DNA from: Ursus arctos
Taxonomy: Eukaryota > Chordata > Mammalia > Carnivora > Ursidae
DNA: 64,000 nucleotides
NCBI RefSeq assembly: GCF_023065955.2
Contig: NW_026622874.1
Location: 12,320,001-12,384,000 of the forward strand
Direction of reading: 5' to 3'
The notes under the pieces were generated by a model, which was given only the letters and a program-made list of their open reading frames with translations, did not search any database and had not been told where the DNA came from. The translations under genes were made by a program, and so were the position numbers. The first letter of the stretch is position 1; each line of letters starts with the position of its first letter. Positions 54,611 to 63,700 of the stretch are shown here, in pieces.

Positions 54611-57600
54611 ATGGAATACTAGCCATCAAAAAGAATGAAATCTTGCTATTTGCAACAATGTGGGTAGAACTGGAGTGTATTATGCTAAGCAAAATAAGTC
54701 AGTCAGAGAAAGACAAATATCATATGATTATGATTTTTGTATTAAAATAAAATTTCACTCATGTGGAATTTAAGAAACAAAACAGATGAACATAGGGGAA
54801 GAGAAGGAAAAATAAAATAGATAAAAACAGAAAGGGAAGCAAATTATAAGAGACTCTTAAATATAGGAAACAAACTGAAGGTTGCTGGAGGAGAGGTGGG
54901 TGGGGGGATGGGCTAAATGGATGATGGGCATTAAGGAGGGCTCTTGGATTGAGCGCAGGGTGTTATATGTAAGTGATGAATCAATAAATTCTACTCCTGA
55001 AAGAAATACTACACTATATGTTAACTAAGTTGAATTTAAATTAAAAAAAAGAAATGGAACTATGCATAAATGATAACCCTGTAGAAGAAAAATTATTAGA
55101 GCAGAAAAAGGGATCCGAAGATATAATTTAAGAAATAAAAAAGACTTAATTAAATAAATTGAAGTATTAAATAATTTTTCAAGGAACATTTTATATAGAA
55201 TACAACATTAAGACATTTCCTAATAAAGTTAGGGAACTTCACAGTTAAAGAATTCTTGAGCATTTAGAGGGAAAAAAGTCATCTATACATTACAAAATAA
55301 GTAAATCTGTCATTAGATTTCCCCACTTTAGTATTCAACCCTAAAATACAGCAGAATAGTGCCTACAAAATCCTAAGTAGAAAGAAAAGGGGAGGGAGGA
55401 AGAAGGAAGGAAGGAAGGAAGGAAGGAAGGAAGGGAAGAGGGGAGGGGAGGGGAGGGGAAGGAAAGAGGGGAAAGGAAAGAAGGCAAGAAAGAAAGCGTC
55501 CCGGGGAGAGGAAGATGAGCAAGGGAGGAAGGAAAGGAAGAAGTATGGACAGACTGAAGGAAGGGAGATCCAGAAAAAACTCTACAATATATGCAATATT
55601 TTTATTAAAAAAAAACTTGCAAATATTACTAAAAGATACAAAGAAGATTCGAAGAAATAGGAAGGTATAAACCATATTTTGGCAAAGAATCAAAATTTAA
55701 AATGTGCATGGAAGGGGTTCCTGGGTGGCTCAGTCAGTTAAACGTCTGCCTTCAGCTCAGGTCATGATCCCAGGGTGCTGGGATCAAGTCCCACATCAGG
55801 CTCCCTGCTAAGTAGGGAGCCTGCTTCTCCCTCTCCCTGCAGCTCCCCTGCTTGTGTTCTCTCTCTCTGACAAATAAATAAACAAAATCGATTTTTATTT
55901 ACTTGTCAGAGAGAGCGAGTGAGAGAGCGAGCACAATTTATGGGAGGAGTAGAGGAAGAAGCAGGCTCCATGCTAAGCAAAGATCCCAATGCGGGACTCC
56001 ATTCCAGGATCCTGGGATCATGACCCGAGCTGAAGGTAGACGTTTAACTGACTGAGCCACCCAGGTGTTCCAATAAATAAAATCTTTAAAAAAATGTACA
56101 TGGAATATATGCATGGAAGGAAGTGCCAGTTAAAATATCAGTAGGGGTTCCTGGGTGGCTCAGTCTGTTAAGTCTCTGCCTTCGGCTCAGGTCATGTTCC
56201 AGGGTCCTAGGATTGAGCCCCTAATTGGGGTCCCTGCTCAGAGGGGAGGAGTCTGCTTCTCCCTCTCCCTCTGCCCCTCCCCTGCTCGTGTGCACTCCCA
56301 ATTGCACTTGTGCTCTCTCTCTCTCTCAAAGAAATAAATAAAATCTTAAAAATAAGTAAAGAAAATGAAAAATAAAAAAATAAAATATCAGTAGGGCTTT
56401 CTTTTCTCAAAAGTGACATGTTGATTCTAAAATTAATGTAGAATAAGCATATAAGAATATCCAGGAAATTCTGACCAAAAAAAAAGAGAGAGAGACAGAG
56501 ACAAAGACAGAGAGGACTAGCTCTATCAGATATTAACACAGCTACAGTACTTAACATCACATGGAATAAATAGACAAACAAATAGAACAAAATACCATCC
56601 AGAAATAACTATCAACACATGCAATATTTTAAAGTGAATCATTGGCTTTAACAGTGATGAAAATATAGAATATTCCCTAAGTAGCTTATGGACACCTGGT
56701 GAGCCATCTGGAATTTTAAAAATTATTTTATTCCTATCTTAGTTCTTACTTTAAATAAATTCCAGATAGTCAAAGACTCAAATGCTGAAAGTGAAACCAT
56801 AATAATGATAAGCAAAATTTTAGTTAGAATAGTATGGAAGAATGTGCTTTATAATCCGGGGGTGGGTAAGATCTTTCTAAGGTAAAAGTCAAAATCTAAG
56901 AATCATGAAGAAAAGATTGATCATCTTTGAGAAAAGTAAATATTTCTGCAGAGCAAAACCACCATAAACAGAGTGAAAAACCAAACTGAGATGAAACACT
57001 TACAACACCACAAATGAAGGGTGAGTTCTTCCTGTCCAAAGATCCTATACAAATCCGTAAGAAAAGACAACCCACTAGAAAAATGGACACTGAACATGAA
57101 AAAAATTATTTGGCTCATAAACATAAAATTTTCATAACTTCATCCAAAAAGTGATGCAAATTGAAATGATGAAATGTTTCTATTCACCGCGTTGACACAG
57201 ATCAAAAGGTCTTATACTCGACTGTCGCCATGAGGTTACAGGAAGTAGGTAATCTCTTCACATTACTGGTGACGGTGTAAGTAGCTGCCGCTCTAAGAAC
57301 AGTTTGATAGCATCCATCAGGATGTGAGATGTGTACTCCTTTGACTCAACCTCCTCTCAGGAGGATTTATTCTCTGATCTACTGCATGTGAGGAATGATG
57401 TGTGTACCTAGATATTCATTGCATCGTTGGCTTCATAATGCCACCTGTCCTTAGCATGTGGCATCTCTCCCATCTGTGTTTTCTGATTACCTTCAGCCTT
57501 TCGACAGTGTTGCACCAAGGAAGAAACAAAAAAGTAAAGGGTAAAAATCACCTTTTCGTTTCTGGGTCGGCCTGATCTTACAAAGCTTTCCTCAAAGTCT

Positions 57601-57706
57601 CAACCAGTAGCTTATCTTACAACCCCCAGTGACCAGGACGGTCATTGTGTTTTTCAAATCATTAGTTTCAAGAAATGCTTGGAATTATGTTATGGTTTTG
57701 TTTTGT

Positions 57707-57737
<31 letters not shown>

Positions 57738-60700
57738 AATGGTCAAGAAGAGGACAATGATGTCGATTGGCAGCTAGCAGTATGTCATAGCTGCCGACAC
57801 ATAAAATCTGAGACCTTTCACATGAGTCTCTCTGGATGTCCAATTATTTGGGGCATGGGGAAAGGAAAGATAAGACGCCCCCAGACCTGCATTTCTCCAC
57901 GGTAGCAAACTGAGTGAAGTTAAGAGTCACCACACTCATGGCTAGAGCTTATACTTCCGGTCCACCACTCTCCCCACCGCCACCAACTGCAATCTTCCAC
58001 ACAGCTGAGGTCACACTCATGTGGGCCTTGTTGGCATTTTGGTTAATCCACGATGTTTGTCAAATCATCAAATTCCTTTGTGACTTTCACAACCACCCTG
58101 TCAGGAGAGCCATTCCATTTTCGGGTGTTGTTCCCTAACTTTGCCCCCTGTTTTGTTCTTTTGGTGGTAATATTGCATTTATGAAATATGTTCCTGCAGT
58201 GTAAGAAAGACCCGAATACAGCTGTGGCTGAAATGAGGTAGTAGTTTGTTTCTGTCTCATGTAGAGGCCAAGGGCCAGCACGCGGATACCAGCTCTTCTG
58301 TTGCTCTAGCGTCCTCATCACAATTTCCTACGTCAAGTCCAAGATGTTTGCTCCAGCACCTGCAACCACTTCTACATGCCCGTCAACTGGGAAGGAAAAA
58401 AATATCAAGAGGTCACACCCAGCTCTTTAAAGAGTAAATATTACTTCTGCTAAATGATCATTAGCCCAGAACTCAGACATGTTGCCAAAGTGCAAAGAAG
58501 TCTTGAAAATCTCGACGTCTGCTGAGTGGCCATATGTCCAGCTAAAACTCAGTGGCTTTGGGGTGCCTGGGTGGCACAGCGGTTAAGCGTCTGCCTTCGG
58601 CTCAGGGCGTGATCCCGGCGTTATGGGATCGAGCCCCACATCAGGCTCTTCCACTATGAGCCTGCTTCTTCCTCTCCCACTCCTCCTGCTTGTGTTCCCT
58701 CTCTCGCTGGCTGTCTCTATCTCTGTCGAATAAATAAATAAAATCTTTAAAAAAAAAAAAAACTCAGTGGCTTTAGTAAGGGAACTAAAGGAAAGAAGCA
58801 ATTTGACATTGGGGGAAATTAGTACTTTCTGGCATAGGAAACTTTCATTCATCTATTTGTATTCTCCATCTAATTCTAAAAGGAATTACATTGGATTACA
58901 AAATTAAGCAGATAGAAAAGCTTGACGTTTAAGGATACCCCACCACACACATTTTTATTTCAAGCATTGTTCTTAAAGGTTTAAGCCCATGCTCCCCCTG
59001 CCAAGAAGAGTAACTTGAGCTCTATGATCTGTAGATGGGTTTTGAAAATGATCAGTTGCTATGATTTTTGTGATCACTGTTTTGACTGAAGCAGAGGCAA
59101 TATGAAATATTGGTGAGGGTTAGATCAGCTTGCATTCACATCTCAGAATGCCCGTTAGCCATGTGACCTTTACCAAGTCTCTCAACCTCTGTAGGCTTTG
59201 GTTGTGTCTTTGTGTCAAGGATAAAAAGAACAGTTTCAAAAAGGCTTTAAATGCTTATCTGAAAACATTTAAGAGCTTTTATAAAGACGGAGACCCAGAA
59301 CAGAAGAAAAGAAACACCAAAAGAAGTAGACCTGATATCTGGGGGTTATTTCCTTTTTTAGGTTTTGCCAATTCTAAATGCTAAAGTGGTAGTTGAGAAA
59401 CTGAAAAACAGTGCAGAAATTTTGAACTGAAGGAATTGAACTTGCAATAGACTGACCATGAGGAGGAACTCTAGAAAATACTCCCAGGCTTTTCCAGAAC
59501 TAAAATAAGGTAATAAGAAATAAAATGTATATGTTTGGACAAAAGAAAATAAAACTTTTAAAATTCGTAGATAAATAATAATATTTAAAAATATTTAGAA
59601 CACTGGAAAGAATTCAGAAAAATACTATTTGAATAATATGTAAATTTAGCAAATTTTCTAGATACAGCATCAAAATATAAAGAGCAATTGGATTTCTATA
59701 TCCCAGCAATAAACAACCAGGAAACCAAATTTTTTTTAAAGATTTCATCTATTTATTTGAGGCAGAGAGAAGGAGAGCACAGAAGGAGAGTGAGAGGGAG
59801 AAGCAGACTCCCCGCTGAACAGAAAGCCTGATGCAGGGCTTGATCCCAGGACACTGAGATCATGACCTGAGCCAAAGGCAGATGCCCAACTGACTGAGCC
59901 AACCAGGCGCTCCAGGAAACCAAATTTTTGAAAATGCCTAATACAACAGCACCAAAAAAACCATCAAAGACCTCAAAACAAAACTAAGGAAAGATGTACA
60001 AGACTGATGCACTGAAAACTAGAAAACATTGAGAAAATTTTTAGCAACTTTGGAGTGACGTATCACGTTCGTGGACTAAAGGATTAGATATTATGGCATG
60101 TCAACTCTTCCCAAACTGATCTGTCGATTCAATGCAATCCCAAACAAACTTTCACCAGGGTGTGTGTGTCTCTGTGTGTGTGTGTGTGTGTGTGTGTGTA
60201 TGAAATGAGACAAGCTGATTCTTAATTTTACATGAAAATTTAATGGTTAGAGAGTTCGCCAAGATAATTTAAAGAACCACAAAGTTGAAGAACTACTACT
60301 GGAAAGATAGCAGGACACATTATACATTAAGGTAGTATGGCAGTAGCAGTGATAGAATGAAGTTAAGACACTGACCCCCCCACACAATTTATGATATCAG
60401 TGACTGCGCAGCAGTAGGGAAAGGACTGTTTTTTCTTTCAATGGTGCTGGGTTAATTACACAGGAATATAAAAAATATATTGACTCCTACTTTACGCAGT
60501 ATAATTACAGTTCAGTCTACAATCCCAAAGAGTAAATGGTAAAACAATAAAGCTTCTAAAAGTAAATATATTAGAATATCAGTATAGCCCGAGACATCCA
60601 AGATTTCCTATCAAGACTCCAAAACTCACTAGCCATAAATAAAAAGATGGTGACTTGGACTGCATTAAAATTAGAGACTTCTGTTTATTAAAAAAAAAAA

Positions 60701-63700
60701 AATACAAATGGGAAAGTTTAGCCCCAAAGTAGGAGGAGATATTTGGAAGTCATGTGACATTAAAAAAGATTAGTATCCCAAGTAAAAAATGCCTACAAAT
60801 ATATAAGTAAAAGATAACTCAATATAAAAACAGGCAAGATACTTAGATATTTTACAAAAGAAATATCCAAGTGGCCCATAAATACTATATAAAACTCTTA
60901 GTAATCATCACCCAAAAAAAAGCAAAGAAAATCACAGTGTGATGCCACCACCAAATCCATGAGAATAACTGAAAGGAAAAAGGCTAACAATGTCAAATGG
61001 CAGAGAGGATATAAAGTAATGGAAATGTTCATAGTTCCTGGTGGGAGTGAAAATTGGTACAACCACTTTGGAAATTGTTTGGTGGTAATGATTAAAGGTG
61101 AAGATAAGTATATCCATTAGCCAATAAGTCCTCTGCTAGTTACATACCACACAATGCATACAAATGCATACCAAAATTCATACAAGAATGCCCATAATGA
61201 CATCATCATTCATAATAGCCATGAGTTGAAAACAACACACTGTCCATCATTAACAGAATGGATTTTTTAAATGCTACATTCATAAGATGGAATATCCTAT
61301 AACAGCGTTCAAGCAAACTCTTCCTGTAAAGGACCAGATAGTAAATATTTTAAGCCATGAATCCTGTGTGGTCTCTGTCAACACTACTCAGCACTGCTGT
61401 TGTAGTGTAAAAGCAGCCGTAGATAGATATGACGTAAATAAATGAGAAATGAATGAACTATTGCCACAATAAGGAACCTGGATTACTGTCTTAGTAAAGC
61501 TCAACAACAAGTTGAGCAAAAGAGTATTTTACAGGGTGGAGGAGGATATTGGGAAAGGCACGAGGGAGGCTTCCAGAATGCTAATAGTTGTTCTATTTAA
61601 TGGTCTAAGTGGTAGCTAGAACTGTTCACTTTGTGGTCATTCACCAAGCTGTGCAATTATGATTTGTGCACATTTATACACATAAATATATGTCAATAAA
61701 GAGTTTCGTTAAATAATAATTATTTGAAAGCACTAAAGGATGTTTCAACGATCATCTAGAGATACTTTTCTTTGAAGAAAGCTATGAAGGCGGCCAGATC
61801 AGAGGAAGCATTTGCATGATGTATCTTGGGGTAACTTTAATTTTATCTTGTGCACAGGGTACTTGGCAAAATTAGGTGGCCATTTACTGCTCAGAGATGA
61901 AATTGCAGTCATGCTTGAGGGTAAGTGTTGAAGTTATAGTGAAATCTGTATGTGTAAGTCTAAGTGAATTCACTATTTGTGATTCAGTTCACATGTGTGT
62001 TCTGTAATGGTGCCAGGGATGGGTGGTAAGGGGGAATCAGTGGAAGGACTAGGTTATAGGGCATCTTTTCTTTTCTTCCTTTCCCCTCCCTACTTCCCTT
62101 CCCTTCCCTTCTCTTCCCTTCCCTTCTTAGGGTTTGTGTGTGTGCACGTGCTTAAATCTATCTATCCCTCTCATTATTTGAGACCCATCTATCATCCTAG
62201 AGCCCTTAGGAACTACAGAGTTGAAGATTTATTCACTCGTTCATCCATCCAACAAATTTTTTTCCAGCATCTACCATGTGACAGCACTATTCCAGCTGTG
62301 GAACATAGAGCCACAAACAAAGCAAAGTCCCTTCCTCAGAGAATTTACATTTTAGAGGATAGCAATGCACATTTGCAGCGGAGGGAATTAAAGAAGGAGA
62401 CTGTTTGCTTTCAAAATCAGAATTACAAACAGGTGAGGTAGAAGGTAGGGTGGCAGCCTTCCTTCCTTCTTTCCCTTTTTTGTGTGTGTCATAGACTTAC
62501 TTTCTCAGAGCAGTTTCAGATTTACTGGAAGGAAGGTACAGAGATTTCCCATATACGTTCTGCCCCCCCCCCCCCCACACACACACACGCCTCCCCCTTA
62601 TCAACATCCCTCTCCCCTGTGGCATGTTTGTTACCACTGATGAACCCACACTGACGCATCATTATCTTCCTTGCTTTTCCACTTTCTCATTCACTCATTC
62701 ACTCATTTATTCAATACGTATTTATTGACTGCCTGCAAACGTTAAGCACAATAATTCTGCCTCTATATCCCTCAAAATCTTTTTCTTCTTTCTCCCCTCC
62801 TTCACTTCCTGCTCCTTCTCCTCTCTCTTTTCCACATCTGTCCTTGTTTTCCCCTCTCGATTTCTTTTTGTTAAGAAGAAAATAACTTCTACAAGCCCGG
62901 TATCTGGATAAAATGATATTAGCATTTTGGTATATATATTATCTCAGATATTTTTAAAGAATGTAAGCTATTACATGTTTATTTTTTTAAACTATCATAA
63001 GTGTCACATAGCTCTTTCATTTCTTCATATATTCATGCCAAGAAACACGGGTTTTCATCATCATGTTATTATGTGTATGCTATTTCATTTTATGATATGC
63101 CTAATTTTTACACGGTTCTCTGTTGATGAACTGAGACTGAGTCCCAATTTTTTTCATTATTATGAGCACTCTTGAACCTCTTCATGAATATATGTTTACG
63201 CTACCTAGCAGAATGTTCAGCACATAATAGGCACTCAGTAGATATTTAGTGAGTATTCCTATTTTTCTTTATCGAGGTCTGGTGGGGATAAGCAGATAAA
63301 ACTTCCTGGATGCTTCTAGTCGAAATAATGAAAATTGGGAGGTTAGAGAAGAGAGGAGAGACTCTGTGAAAGGTGGTGGTGCTGTTTAAGGTTACAGCTT
63401 CTCAACCATGAGAGAGATGTCTTGAACTAAAAGGCCCTTCTGCTCTTACAGCTATTGACCGAGTGCTTCGGGATGAAGACCCTGTGATCAGGGAGTTGGC
63501 AGAAATAACCTACAAAATTTTCCAGGAAATAGCCCATCGATTGACCTCCTCAAATCTTAAACAAATCTTCCGAAGAGTATTTAACTCTATCTACGCAAAA
63601 AAACTGAAGCCTCTTTATAAATATAACTGGCCCAACAACCTGGCAGGCAGTCCTATGAGGATTAAGGAAACCAAGAATGACAAGGAAGTCCATGCAGATG

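Larger units (their letters stand above)
59640..61285 (+). repeat. Ancient L1 ORF2 remnant, sense
   Basis: 'agcaattggatttctatatc', 'atgcaatcccaaacaaactt', 'gttcctggtgggagtgaaaa', 'acacactgtccatcattaac' occur in the order of ORF2 from the connection domain to the C terminus. Much older than the 18-24 kb copy. Confidence 0.75.

Noticed and set aside
58043..58321. Minus-strand frame considered as a processed pseudogene
   Set aside because: The frame has stops on both sides and the similarity could not be tied to a specific protein. Left as unassigned sequence.
61995..62441. A 148-codon + strand frame (the longest in the window)
   Set aside because: It contains a CCCTTCCCTT simple repeat translated as Pro/Phe/Ser and an ancient-repeat fragment. 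No splice or start context, so not a gene.
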